Shown: piece after piece, positions 28,827-36,857 of the stretch | Numbering within the stretch: position 1 is the first letter of the stretch | Layout: the number at the start of each line of letters is the position of its first letter | The notes under the pieces: model-generated | The model's database searches: none | What the model was told of the DNA's origin: nothing | The model's input: only the letters and a program-made list of their open reading frames with translations | DNA from: Anaerocolumna sp. MB42-C2 | GTDB lineage: Bacteria; Bacillota; Clostridia; Lachnospirales; Lachnospiraceae | Length of the DNA: 64,000 nt | Assembly: GCF_030913705.1 (NCBI RefSeq) | Contig: NZ_CP133190.1 | Span: forward strand, 1,240,001-1,304,000 | Direction: 5' to 3' | Program-made: the position numbers and the translations under genes

Positions 28827-29369
28827 TCAAATTAATCTACCCATTATAACCGTATCGTAGTAATTACCGTCCGATAGAATCTTATCTTTTCTTAATACTC
28901 CTTCTACCTCAAAACCAAAACTTTTATACAGGGAAATTGCCTTTTCATTTGTTTCCAAAACATTTAAAGTCATTTTCTTAATATGGTTGGAATCTGACCA
29001 ATTAATAGATTCATTTAGAAGATTTTTTCCGATTTTATAACCCCAGAATTCCTTAAGTACACATATTCCGAATTCTGTTTTATGGGAAAAACGTTTAAGG
29101 TAAGTACCCTGACATCTTGAAAACCCCAACAACTTATTATCTGTTTCCGCAACTAAAAACAGATTCCTGGTTTTCTCACTGTCCTCTTTTATTAACTGCT
29201 TAAAATCCTCTTCGTCGATACCGGCTTCCCCTTTTTCCCTATCCAGATTCTCCGTTTCTCCATCAATCTGAACTCTTAGCCCAGATAATGCTTTCGCATC
29301 CGTCTGCACCGCAGATCGTATTATATAGTTTAATCCATTACTATGATATTCTTTTTTCGCTATAATCAT
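28827..29369 (-). CDS. GNAT-family N-acetyltransferase
   Basis: A 180-residue acetyl-CoA-dependent transferase. The acetyl-CoA loop appears as FGICVLKEFWGYKIGKNLLN, followed by MTLNVLETNEKAISLYKSFG and VEGVLRKD, the typical C-terminal half of RimJ/RimL-like GNATs. Its ATG overlaps the stop of the serine hydrolase gene (ATGA, 4 bases) and AGGAGG lies four bases upstream, so the two are translationally coupled. The substrate is unknown. Confidence 0.88.
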   Translation of the reverse strand: MIIAKKEYHSNGLNYIIRSAVQTDAKALSGLRVQIDGETENLDREKGEAGIDEEDFKQLIKEDSEKTRNLFLVAETDNKLLGFSRCQGTYLKRFSHKTEFGICVLKEFWGYKIGKNLLNESINWSDSNHIKKMTLNVLETNEKAISLYKSFGFEVEGVLRKDKILSDGNYYDTVIMGRLI

Positions 29370-30550
29370 CTGACCTCCTGTGAACTTAAAATAATATTAC
29401 GAAGTTTTCTGGTAAGTGAGGTTGTTCCCGTATCGGTTTTCTGCATCATAAAAAGGATAGTTAATTTCTCCTTGGGACAATTACAGAAATATGCTCCGAG
29501 CCATCCATCCCAGCCATATTCAGAAAGGCATCCCATATCTCCCGCTTTACTGCTGTCTTTCATTACACGCATTAAATTACCGTAACTAAAACCGCATAAA
29601 GTCTGCCAGAGGTCAAATCCTCTCTGCTGAGTCTCATTTAATGTACCGGAGGTTAAATATTTGACTGTTCTCGGTTTTAGGATTGTAACACCATTTAAGT
29701 TTCCTTCCCTCATAAGCATATTAGCAAACTTCGCATAATCATCTATGGTTGAAACCAAACCGGCTCCACCGGACTCAAAAGCCGGCTCCCTGTCCATCTG
29801 CTGAATTATTCCCAAATGATTACCGGTATAAAGTTTTAATCCGCCCTCACCGTTATCTGCGTATGTCTTAACCAATCGGCTTCTTTTATCGGGTTCAACC
29901 CAAAATCCCGTATCAGTCATTCCAAGTGGTTCAAATATCTCTTTCTTTAAAAATTCTCCAAAAGACTTACCACTGGCTGCCTCCACAACAGCACCCAATA
30001 CATCGGCAGATGTTCCGTACTGCCAGAAAGAACCCGGTTGATAAGCAAGGGGACACCTGCCAAGTTTATTCATCGCTTCTGCCGTACTCATGGGTGAATC
30101 GCTAAATAACCGGTCATCTATCTCTTTAAATAAGCTTTCCGTATCCTGCCCTGCCGGGTCAGTTCCGCCATAAACCAAACCGGAAGTCATGGATAGCAGG
30201 TCTTTTATTGTCACTTCCCGTTCTGCAGGAACCAGTTTATTTCCGCTAACAACCATTTGGTTTTTAAAACCAGGCAGGTATTTACTAACAGGTTCATAAA
30301 GATCTATCACCCCGCGCTCCAGAAGAAGCATTACTGACGCTGCTGTAACAGGTTTACTCATGGAATATAATCGAAAAATGGAATCTCTCTTAATAGGTAT
30401 CTTGGCAGCAATATCTGCAAAACCATCCTCATGGTAAAAGATTTCTACTCCTTCTTTTATGATCAGTAAATTACCACCGGCTATCTCCTTTTTACCTACA
30501 CTTGTTTTTAATAATTCCGTTATTTGTTTACTTTCTGTTAACCCAAACAT
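29366..30550 (-). CDS. serine hydrolase of the beta-lactamase/esterase family
   Basis: A 394-residue class C beta-lactamase-like hydrolase. The catalytic SxxK is SMSKPVTAA (about 60-68), the Tyr motif is YGTSADVLG, and ESGGAGLVSTIDDYAKFANM stands near the third motif. There is no signal peptide, so it is probably cytosolic: an esterase or peptidase and not necessarily a resistance enzyme. I start at the ATG at 30550 because AGGAGG is seven bases upstream; the frame runs eight codons longer without a site. It is the first gene of an operon with a GNAT enzyme. Confidence 0.88.
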   Translation of the reverse strand: MFGLTESKQITELLKTSVGKKEIAGGNLLIIKEGVEIFYHEDGFADIAAKIPIKRDSIFRLYSMSKPVTAASVMLLLERGVIDLYEPVSKYLPGFKNQMVVSGNKLVPAEREVTIKDLLSMTSGLVYGGTDPAGQDTESLFKEIDDRLFSDSPMSTAEAMNKLGRCPLAYQPGSFWQYGTSADVLGAVVEAASGKSFGEFLKKEIFEPLGMTDTGFWVEPDKRSRLVKTYADNGEGGLKLYTGNHLGIIQQMDREPAFESGGAGLVSTIDDYAKFANMLMREGNLNGVTILKPRTVKYLTSGTLNETQQRGFDLWQTLCGFSYGNLMRVMKDSSKAGDMGCLSEYGWDGWLGAYFCNCPKEKLTILFMMQKTDTGTTSLTRKLRNIILSSQEVR

Positions 30551-30645
30551 AGTTATCCTCCTATGATTATTCAATCCATTTTAGCTATCATTTCGATAAA
30601 TTTTAGATGAAACGAAAGTTAATCCGGAATGTCAATTTTAAGTTG

Positions 30646-30654
30646 ATTATAGCA
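30646..30654 (-). promoter_or_regulatory. extended -10 promoter of the serine hydrolase operon
   Basis: TGCTATAAT on the minus strand is a perfect extended -10, about 95 bases before the ATG and just downstream of a terminator. Confidence 0.5.
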
Positions 30655-30685
30655 TATTCTTCCAGAAGATAAAATATATAAATCA

Positions 30686-30715
30686 AAAAGGCAGCGGGTA
30701 CACCCACTGCCTTTT
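30686..30715 (-). terminator. intrinsic terminator
   Basis: AAAAGGCAGCGGGT (30686-30699) pairs with ACCCACTGCCTTTT (30702-30715), with one mismatch, followed on the minus strand by TTTTGATTT. It lies 165 bases after the CD3324-like gene, beyond a palindrome and tiny frame. Confidence 0.75.
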
Positions 30716-30776
30716 AAGGTATTAACTATCAAACACCTCTGAGTTTTTCAATCTAACCATCCCCTTTCAAACTTAA

Positions 30777-30788
30777 TTGACCGGTCAA
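30777..30788. promoter_or_regulatory. TetR-operator-like palindrome TTGACCGGTCAA
   Basis: A perfect 12-base palindrome typical of TetR-family sites. On the minus strand it is followed by GAAAGGGG, a 12-codon frame (MVRLKNSEVFDS) and then the terminator at 30686-30715. No full gene follows, so this may be the remnant of an autoregulated tetR gene. Confidence 0.4.
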
Positions 30789-30880
30789 ATGTATTATCTC
30801 ACAGATTAAAGAAGAAAAAAAGGAATTAAATAGTTATATTTATTTTTTATTTTTTTATCAAATATCTGTTCATACTTATT

Positions 30881-31144
30881 TCACTGTTTCTTATAAATAA
30901 TTTTTCGTATGGTGTCTTCACCCAGATGAAATCGTTCTGCCAGTTCTTTTACTGTATCTCCCTGTTCAAATTGTAATTTTATCTTATTATTCCTTATGTC
31001 AATAAATTGACGGGTACCGCTTAAATAGCCCCAGCCTGCCTTATTACTTTTTTTAGGAATATAGATCAGGGATCCTTCCACATATTCCTGTATTTCTCTC
31101 AACAGGCGGTCCGGCAATACATCTACACCTTTTTTGTATTTCAA
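30881..31144 (-). CDS. CD3324-like small DNA-binding-type protein (paralog 1)
   Basis: An 87-residue protein aligned by eye over its whole length with the 85-residue product at 62855-63112: both share the pattern VLPxxLxxEIQxxxxGxxxYIP, then RNNKIKxQ, then a C-terminal helix-turn-helix ending TIRKIIYKKQ. I set the start at the TTG at 31144: GGGAGG lies nine bases upstream and this start matches the paralog's MKYLNAAEVLP. The frame can be extended to 31192, but without a ribosome site. A separate short frame with a perfect AAGGAGG overlaps the start and may couple translation. The family is probably a transcription regulator; targets are unknown. Confidence 0.75.
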   Translation of the reverse strand: MKYKKGVDVLPDRLLREIQEYVEGSLIYIPKKSNKAGWGYLSGTRQFIDIRNNKIKLQFEQGDTVKELAERFHLGEDTIRKIIYKKQ

Positions 31145-31202
31145 ATAGCATTCCCTCCCAAAATAAATTGCTGCCATAACTGATACAATCAAAGCTTCTC
31201 AT
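31053..31202 (-). other. overlapping upstream frame of CD3324-like gene 1
   Basis: A 49-codon frame (MRSFDCISYGSNLFWEGMLF...) starts at an ATG with AAGGAGG eight bases upstream, the best ribosome site in the region, and runs out of frame across the start of the CD3324-like gene. It is probably regulatory (coupling) and not a functional protein. Confidence 0.35.
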
Positions 31203-31315
31203 GCAAGCCACCTCCTTAAATTTTTAATGAAACAAGTATAACATAACTTTCAAAATTAATCCATTATTTTTCAATAAATGACTGTTAAAAGTTTAGATAA
31301 TATATATTATGAATA

Positions 31316-32362
31316 CTAATTAACTAAAGTAAATTCCGGACTGATATTCTCCATATCATCTTTCCATCCGGAGGATTTATAAATCTTATAATCTGTGGTT
31401 ACGGCAATGCATTCCACTCCCTGAATGCTGTTTATAATGTGAAACCCTTTTTCTATTCCGGATACAAAAGTAACTTTTGTCAAGATATCCGCTAGCATAT
31501 TACAATTTGGTGTATCACTGCTAATTACAATCGTATCACTCATAACTTTCGCATCTGCCGGATAACCGGTAAATGGATTCAAAATATGATGATACCGTTT
31601 TCCGTCTTTGATAAAATACCTTTCGTAATCACCGGAAGTTGACAGCGCCTGTTCAGGCATACGTATGATACACGTATAATTTTTATTGTCATCCTTTCTC
31701 GGATGCTGTACAGCAATCGCCCATAAGGATTTATCCTGTTTTTCTCCAAGAGCATAAACACTGCTTCCGCCAAGATTAATAATAGCACTCTTTACTCCAT
31801 ACTCTTTTAAGATTCTTACTGCTTCATCTGCCGCATATCCCTTGGCTATTCCTCCAAGATCAATTGACATTCCCTCTTTTAACAACTTTACACTATTATC
31901 CGCTTCTTTAATGCTTATATTTTTATAACCTACAAGTGGTAAAACCTTTTTTATTTCACCATCCGTTGGTACTTTCTGATTCTCTGTACCAATTCCCCAC
32001 AGTTTTATTAAGGGGCCGACCGTTATATCAAAAGCTCCTTCGCTTAACTCAGAATATTTTATTGAAGTTTTTATCATATTTATGATTTCCGGATGTACCT
32101 TTACATACTCCTTGCCGGATGCACTGTTTATCGCACTGATATCACTTGTTTCTACTGAAGCGCTGGCTATTTGTTCAATTTCATCTATCCTATCAAATGC
32201 AGCATTGATAGCTTTATCAGCTTTGGGACCATAGGCTTTGATATCCATAATCGTATCCATTTTAAAGGCTTGTTTATCTACTTCTTTCATTTCATTGGAA
32301 CAGCCGGTAAATAAACTCAGTAATAATATACCTATTCCTATAACATATAACTTTTTTAACAT
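31316..32362 (-). CDS. apbE: FAD:protein FMN transferase
   Basis: A 348-residue exported lipoprotein that attaches FMN to a Thr in SGAT-type flavoproteins using FAD. Lipobox SLFTGCSN is at the N-terminus. ApbE signatures include FKMDTIMDIKAYG, FDITVGPLIKLWGIG, SIDLGGIAKGYAADEA, SAIINLGGSSVYALG and NPFTGYPAD. Length is normal. A GGAGG site precedes the ATG. A potential client, the FMN-binding protein with SGATTTSKA, is encoded 11 kb away at 42927-43316. The DUF3788 gene lies 59 bases upstream with no terminator between. Confidence 0.94.
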   Translation of the reverse strand: MLKKLYVIGIGILLLSLFTGCSNEMKEVDKQAFKMDTIMDIKAYGPKADKAINAAFDRIDEIEQIASASVETSDISAINSASGKEYVKVHPEIINMIKTSIKYSELSEGAFDITVGPLIKLWGIGTENQKVPTDGEIKKVLPLVGYKNISIKEADNSVKLLKEGMSIDLGGIAKGYAADEAVRILKEYGVKSAIINLGGSSVYALGEKQDKSLWAIAVQHPRKDDNKNYTCIIRMPEQALSTSGDYERYFIKDGKRYHHILNPFTGYPADAKVMSDTIVISSDTPNCNMLADILTKVTFVSGIEKGFHIINSIQGVECIAVTTDYKIYKSSGWKDDMENISPEFTLVN

Positions 32363-32421
32363 TTATATCCTCCAACTCCATGTAAGCTCTCTATTCTACT
32401 GCTACTTAGGAGGTCTTAAAA

Positions 32422-32859
32422 TTACTTATTTTTTTCTTTCGGTTTTACTCTTAATTGTATTAGTTTAATTACATCACCCAATATTGAAAAGTTCGTAACC
32501 TGCAGCATCAACCACCGGCCGCCTAATGAAAATGCTGTACTTTCATATAAGGCTCTTGTATATTCACTGCAGGATGGAAGAAGCATATCAGCTTCAGAAG
32601 CCTCCTTATTACCGATTACAACAAGAGCTATAAAAGTATTCTGCATAGGATAAAGGGTGCATAAAGCTTTACCGCTTTTTTGATATTTTACATTCCACCC
32701 CGGCTGCATCGAGCATCGGCTGTATGATAATTTGGGAAGAATCTGATAAGTATCCTGCAAATAAGTATTTAGGTTCTGCCATAGTTCATTATTGACATAT
32801 TCGTCTATCTGACCAGAAGCAGGTTGATTATCCGAACCGTATAGCAAACTCCATTCCAT
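32422..32859 (-). CDS. DUF3788 family protein
   Basis: A 145-residue soluble protein. The stretch VKYQKSGKALCTLYPMQNTFIALVVIGNKE is characteristic of DUF3788 as I know it. No catalytic motif is obvious. AAGGAGG lies before the ATG. It precedes apbE by 59 bases and may be co-transcribed, but a functional connection is not apparent. Confidence 0.78.
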   Translation of the reverse strand: MEWSLLYGSDNQPASGQIDEYVNNELWQNLNTYLQDTYQILPKLSYSRCSMQPGWNVKYQKSGKALCTLYPMQNTFIALVVIGNKEASEADMLLPSCSEYTRALYESTAFSLGGRWLMLQVTNFSILGDVIKLIQLRVKPKEKNK

Positions 32860-32994
32860 ATGATACCTCCTTGAAAATATACTTCTTTAAAGCTATTGAA
32901 GTTAAAATACCGAAATTCAAAATAATACTGTGTATAAATGATTATTATATATATCAATTTTTTACCAATTATTTAGATTATAACACAAGAATAA

Positions 32995-33024
32995 AAAAAT
33001 CCAAAGCTGCTGCCTTGGATTTTT
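32995..33024 (-). terminator. terminator of the kdu operon
   Basis: A perfect 10-bp stem AAAAATCCAA / TTGGATTTTT is followed on the minus strand by TTTATTC, about 40 bases after the last gene. Confidence 0.85.
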
Positions 33025-33065
33025 AGATTATTTTATATAATTAAAGTCCTATAACTTCAACTGAC

Positions 33066-33857
33066 CTATGAAATATCCGTACCGTAGACTTCAATCTGAG
33101 TTAAAGCAGGAAATGGTGACGGATCCTCCGATTTTATTAATTTGGACAATTGTACCCAGTTTATCTGCATTTTTTCAAAGCGGATTTCATGAGGATGGTC
33201 ACTTTTATCTAACTCGGATATAATAGATTTTCCATTTGAAAAGGTTAAGGTTACCGATTTCCACCAGTTATCATGTGGAAAATCTGCTCTGGTGTAAAGT
33301 AAAACACAATCTATTTCCACGGTCCTGCCAAATTCCACTTTAATAGCAGCATCATCCTGTTTATTTATTCCCCAGGAAGCATAAGGCCAATTTCCGTGGC
33401 TGTCATTTATCGTAATACCATCAATAGCATTTTTGGCAGCAAATACTGACTCTCCTCTGGTCTCAACATTAGCAGAAGCATGGGGATAACAGGATACGGT
33501 GCCAGGTTTATCATATACATTAACAGCCAGGTTACGGTAAGTTTTATACTCAAACTCTTTTGCATCTTTTACGGTTAATAAATGTTTGTTACCGGAAAAT
33601 GCTTTAGGGGACAGATTAAGACGCTTTTCTCCAAACGGTATTTCGTAACAAACCTTACCGGTAATATAGGTAAGTGATTTACCCAAAGCATCATCAAATT
33701 GAAGCCATATAAGAATATCTTTTTCAGAAGATTCTAATATAAACTTATCCCCCGGACAATATTCCCTTTGACAAAAAAGGGTTACTTCACCCTCACCATG
33801 GTTTTGGGCAATCATTTTATTTTCCTGATCTAATACTTTTAGTATAAATTCTGCCAT
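33066..33857 (-). CDS. discoidin-like protein in the kdu operon
   Basis: A 263-residue protein without signal peptide or membrane helix. The C-terminal half (about 110-260) reads like an F5/8 type C (discoidin) beta-sandwich: ASANVETRGESVFAAKNAID, GNWPYASWGIN, KVEFGRTVEIDCVLLYTRAD. The N-terminal 100 residues are a separate beta-rich part I do not recognise. It starts 19 bases after kduD with a GGGGAG site, so it is the third gene of the hexuronate operon. The absence of a secretion signal suggests a cytosolic sugar-binding or accessory role; function is inferred only from context. Confidence 0.7.
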   Translation of the reverse strand: MAEFILKVLDQENKMIAQNHGEGEVTLFCQREYCPGDKFILESSEKDILIWLQFDDALGKSLTYITGKVCYEIPFGEKRLNLSPKAFSGNKHLLTVKDAKEFEYKTYRNLAVNVYDKPGTVSCYPHASANVETRGESVFAAKNAIDGITINDSHGNWPYASWGINKQDDAAIKVEFGRTVEIDCVLLYTRADFPHDNWWKSVTLTFSNGKSIISELDKSDHPHEIRFEKMQINWVQLSKLIKSEDPSPFPALTQIEVYGTDIS

Positions 33858-33876
33858 ATTTACTCCCCATATTTAC

Positions 33877-34680
33877 TTATTTGGGCTGTTTACCAATATA
33901 AGCTAAGATACCACCATCAACATATAGAACATGTCCATTTACGAAATTAGAAGCATCCGATGCCAGAAATACTGCCGGACCTTCTAAATCCTCTGTTGTT
34001 CCCCACCGGGCAGCCGGAGTTTTGGCAATAATAAACTGGTCAAAGGGATGTTTGCTGCCGTCTGCCCGCAATTCACGCAGCGGTGCCGTCTGGGGAGTCG
34101 CTATGTAACCCGGACCGATACCGTTACACTGAATGTTAAACTCTCCGTATTCTGATGCAATATTTTTAGTCAGCATTTTTAATCCGCCTTTGGCTGCCGC
34201 ATATGCAGAAACCGTTTCACGGCCCAGTTCACTCATCATGGAACAGATATTTATAATTTTACCATGGCCTTTTTTTATCATGCCTGGAATGACTGCTTTC
34301 GATACGATAAACGGTGCATTCAGGTCAACATCAATCACCTGCCTGAACTGTTCTGCCGTCATTTCACACATAGGAATACGTTTGATGATTCCTGCGTTAT
34401 TCACCAGAATGTCAATCACTCCCACTTCTTTTTCAATAGCCGCTATCATTCGTTGTACCTGTTCTTCATTTGTAACATCACAAACATACCCATGGGCATC
34501 AATGCCCAATTCTTTATAAGCTTTTAATCCTTTATCCACTAATTCCTGATTTATATCATTAAAACAAATAACCGCTCCGGCATTTGCATATGCACTAGCA
34601 ATCGCAAAACCAATACCGTAGGATGCTCCTGTTATTAATGCGATTTTACCTTCCAAAGAAAATTGATTTAATATGCTCAT
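33877..34680 (-). CDS. kduD: 2-dehydro-3-deoxy-D-gluconate 5-dehydrogenase
   Basis: A 267-residue cytosolic short-chain dehydrogenase that reduces or oxidises the 2,5-diketo-3-deoxygluconate/KDG pair in unsaturated uronate breakdown. The Rossmann motif is TGASYGIG, NNAG follows, and the catalytic set is Ser (ICSMMSELG), Tyr and Lys (YAAAKGG). The start MSILNQFSLEGK is typical of KduD. Pairing with kduI strongly supports the assignment over a generic SDR. The ribosome site (GGGTG) is modest, and the region upstream is highly structured. Confidence 0.9.
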   Translation of the reverse strand: MSILNQFSLEGKIALITGASYGIGFAIASAYANAGAVICFNDINQELVDKGLKAYKELGIDAHGYVCDVTNEEQVQRMIAAIEKEVGVIDILVNNAGIIKRIPMCEMTAEQFRQVIDVDLNAPFIVSKAVIPGMIKKGHGKIINICSMMSELGRETVSAYAAAKGGLKMLTKNIASEYGEFNIQCNGIGPGYIATPQTAPLRELRADGSKHPFDQFIIAKTPAARWGTTEDLEGPAVFLASDASNFVNGHVLYVDGGILAYIGKQPK

Positions 34681-34698
34681 ATTTTACACCCATTGCAT

Positions 34699-34806
34699 AT
34701 CGCAGGCAGTCCTGCGATACTGCCACAGAATAAAATGCGAAACAAAAGTTTCGCAGAGTGAAAGAATCACAGTGGCAACCTTCCTTCTCAAAATTTTCTT
34801 TCACTC
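34699..34806 (-). promoter_or_regulatory. structured kduI-kduD intergenic region
   Basis: Three perfect stems sit within 110 bases: GAGTGAAAGAA (34756-34766 with 34796-34806, 11 bp), TGCGAAAC (34736-34743 with 34748-34755, 8 bp) and ATCGCAGG (34699-34706 with 34711-34718, 8 bp). A further TGCCAC/GTGGCA pairing (34721-34726 with 34772-34777) would compete with the first stem. No known riboswitch class was recognised. It may stabilise or modulate the kduD message. Confidence 0.55.
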
Positions 34807-34860
34807 CTGTTACTCCACAATAAACTTTTCTTTCTTGCTAATTTATAATATTATTATATC

Positions 34861-35724
34861 TTATCTGAGATCACGGTTATCCACTGCATCCATATCGCCA
34901 AACTCCTGATTTTCACCAACCATACCCCAGATAAATGTATATGCTCTTGAGCCGCTTCCGCTATGAATTGACCAGCTTGGTGAAATAACAGCTTCTTCAT
35001 TTCTTACCACAATATGCCTTGTTTCGGTTGGTTCTCCCATATAATGCATAACAAAGGCATCTTCCGGAATGCCAAAATATAAGTAAACTTCCATCCTTCT
35101 GTCATGAGTATGGCATGGCATGGTATTCCAGACACTGCCTGGTTTTAAGGAGGTCATTCCCATAACCAGCTGACAGCTCTTAACTTGTCCCGGAAGAATA
35201 TATTTACATATTACACGGTGATTGGATTCTTCCAGACTGCCCAGTTCAACTTTATTTTCCTCTTTGATGATAACAACGCCGTCTTCCTCATCCCCTTCCC
35301 TTTTAATCAATACAGTGGGGTATGATTTATGAGCAGGGGCACTGTTAAAATAAAATTTAGCTGGATTGTTTGTATCCTCACTGGTAAATGAAATCTCCCT
35401 GGCACCCATACCGACATATAATCCTTCCATACGACGGACTGCATATTTTTTGCCGTCAATCACAACGATTCCACTTCCTCCGATGTTAATGATTCCCAGC
35501 TCTCTTCTTTCTAAGAAGTATTCACAATGAAGCTCTTTTCCGGAAGATAACCCTAAAATTTTATTTACCGGAGTGGCTGCTCCTGTAATAATACGGTCAA
35601 TATGACTGTATACCATTTTAATTTCATCTTTTGTAAACAGATTTTGAATTAAAAATTCTTCTCTTAGCCGGTCTGTTGTATAAGTCTTTATGTCTTTTGG
35701 TGATACTGCTGTTCTAACTTCCAT
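34861..35724 (-). CDS. kduI: 5-dehydro-4-deoxy-D-glucuronate isomerase
   Basis: A 287-residue cytosolic cupin-fold isomerase converting 4-deoxy-L-threo-5-hexosulose uronate to 2,5-diketo-3-deoxygluconate in pectin and unsaturated uronide degradation. Metal ligands are visible in CHTHDRRMEVYLYF, and the N-terminus MEVRTAVSPKDIKTYTTDRL is characteristic. Length matches the family (about 275-290). AGGAGG precedes the ATG. It is the first gene of the kdu operon, divergent from an AraC regulator. No pectin lyase is present in the window. Confidence 0.95.
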   Translation of the reverse strand: MEVRTAVSPKDIKTYTTDRLREEFLIQNLFTKDEIKMVYSHIDRIITGAATPVNKILGLSSGKELHCEYFLERRELGIINIGGSGIVVIDGKKYAVRRMEGLYVGMGAREISFTSEDTNNPAKFYFNSAPAHKSYPTVLIKREGDEEDGVVIIKEENKVELGSLEESNHRVICKYILPGQVKSCQLVMGMTSLKPGSVWNTMPCHTHDRRMEVYLYFGIPEDAFVMHYMGEPTETRHIVVRNEEAVISPSWSIHSGSGSRAYTFIWGMVGENQEFGDMDAVDNRDLR

Positions 35725-35816
35725 TTTAATACCTCCTATATGCTACGTTAAACTGATTCTATAACTATCGCTGCGAATGATTCTGGAATTTCCATTCCTT
35801 ATATTCCTTAAAAAGA

Positions 35817-35870
35817 ATTATAGCATATAACATTTTCTCTTTCTTGTGATATATTGCATAAAATATTGCA
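35817..35870 (-). promoter_or_regulatory. kduI promoter with AraC-type direct repeats
   Basis: An extended -10 TGCTATAAT (minus strand, 35817-35825) has no good -35. About 25 bases further upstream, ATATTGCA occurs twice (35851-35858 and 35863-35870), 12 bases apart. This layout fits activation by the divergent AraC-family protein. Confidence 0.5.
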
Positions 35871-35990
35871 AATATTGAACAGTATGATATACTAGGACTA
35901 TTATCAGGGTAATTCTACTTGGACTGATTATTAACTGAGGGACTTTGGTACCCAAACATAGAATTGATTGTTTTAAGAAAGGAAAAAGAA

Positions 35991-36845
35991 ATGAAAGCAT
36001 TCAGTACCTGTAAAGCAGCAATGGATTCTTGTATTGAGAATAAAAATTTTGCTATTGCCCATCTGTATAATGACGAAAAACCTATGAATATGCATATTCA
36101 TGACTGTTATGAGATCTACTATTCCATTTCCGGTGGCAAACAGTTCTTAATTGATAACCGGTTTTATAATATACAACCCGGAGATATTTTCTTTATTAAC
36201 CAATACGAAAGCCACCACTTAATACAGATTGACCAGGAAATACATGAAAGAATCATTCTATCAGTGTATCCTGATTATTTAAAAGCCCTGTCGTCTATTG
36301 AAACAGATATAAATTATTGCTTTTCCAGAAACTTAACCGAACTGCATAAACTTACCTTAAGCTCACAGGATCAAAAACGCTTTTTATATTATATACATAA
36401 AATTTTAAGCACAAATGGCTTTGGGGCGGATTTAATCGAACAATCCGCCTTTATTGAATTAATGGTTTTTTTAAACTGCTTATTTCAGAGTAAACAAAAA
36501 TTGTATGATTCCAATGATGAGTCCCTGTATCACGAACAGGTGGACCGGATTCTTACATACATTAATCAAAACATACAGAATCCCCTTACCATTAATGAGT
36601 TATCCGATCATTTCTTCCTGAGTACTTCTTATATATGCCGTATCTTTAAACTGGCTACCGGTACTACTATAAATAAATACATTACAGCCAAACGTATAAC
36701 CATTGCCAAGTCCCTGCTTTCAGAGGGTTATACCGTGAATGAAGCAAGCGAAATGTGCGGGTTTAATGATTACAGTAATTTCTTAAAATCCTTTACTAAA
36801 GCAGTCGGCGTAACCCCTAAGAAATATGCCAGATTTACTTTATAA
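35991..36845 (+). CDS. AraC-family transcriptional regulator (probable kdu activator)
   Basis: A 284-residue regulator with an N-terminal cupin sensing domain (MHIHDCYEIYYSISGGKQF, about 30-50) and a C-terminal pair of helix-turn-helices (about 185-284; LSTSYICRIFKLATG, SEMCGFNDYSNFLKSFTKAVGVTPKKY). I start at 35991, where AAGGAAA lies nine to ten bases upstream; the frame is open to 35964 without a site. It is divergent from kduI, so control of that operon is the natural inference. The effector is likely a uronate intermediate. Confidence 0.88.
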   Translation: MKAFSTCKAAMDSCIENKNFAIAHLYNDEKPMNMHIHDCYEIYYSISGGKQFLIDNRFYNIQPGDIFFINQYESHHLIQIDQEIHERIILSVYPDYLKALSSIETDINYCFSRNLTELHKLTLSSQDQKRFLYYIHKILSTNGFGADLIEQSAFIELMVFLNCLFQSKQKLYDSNDESLYHEQVDRILTYINQNIQNPLTINELSDHFFLSTSYICRIFKLATGTTINKYITAKRITIAKSLLSEGYTVNEASEMCGFNDYSNFLKSFTKAVGVTPKKYARFTL

Positions 36846-36857
36846 TAATACTTCGAA

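Noticed and set aside
34699..34806. Known riboswitch in the kduI-kduD region
   Set aside because: I compared it with the common aptamer signatures I know and found no match; kept only as an unexplained structure.
35818..36000. Minus-strand open frame between kduI and the AraC gene
   Set aside because: It overlaps the kduI promoter and the start of the AraC gene, lacks a ribosome site and reads as low-complexity translation of A+T-rich DNA.
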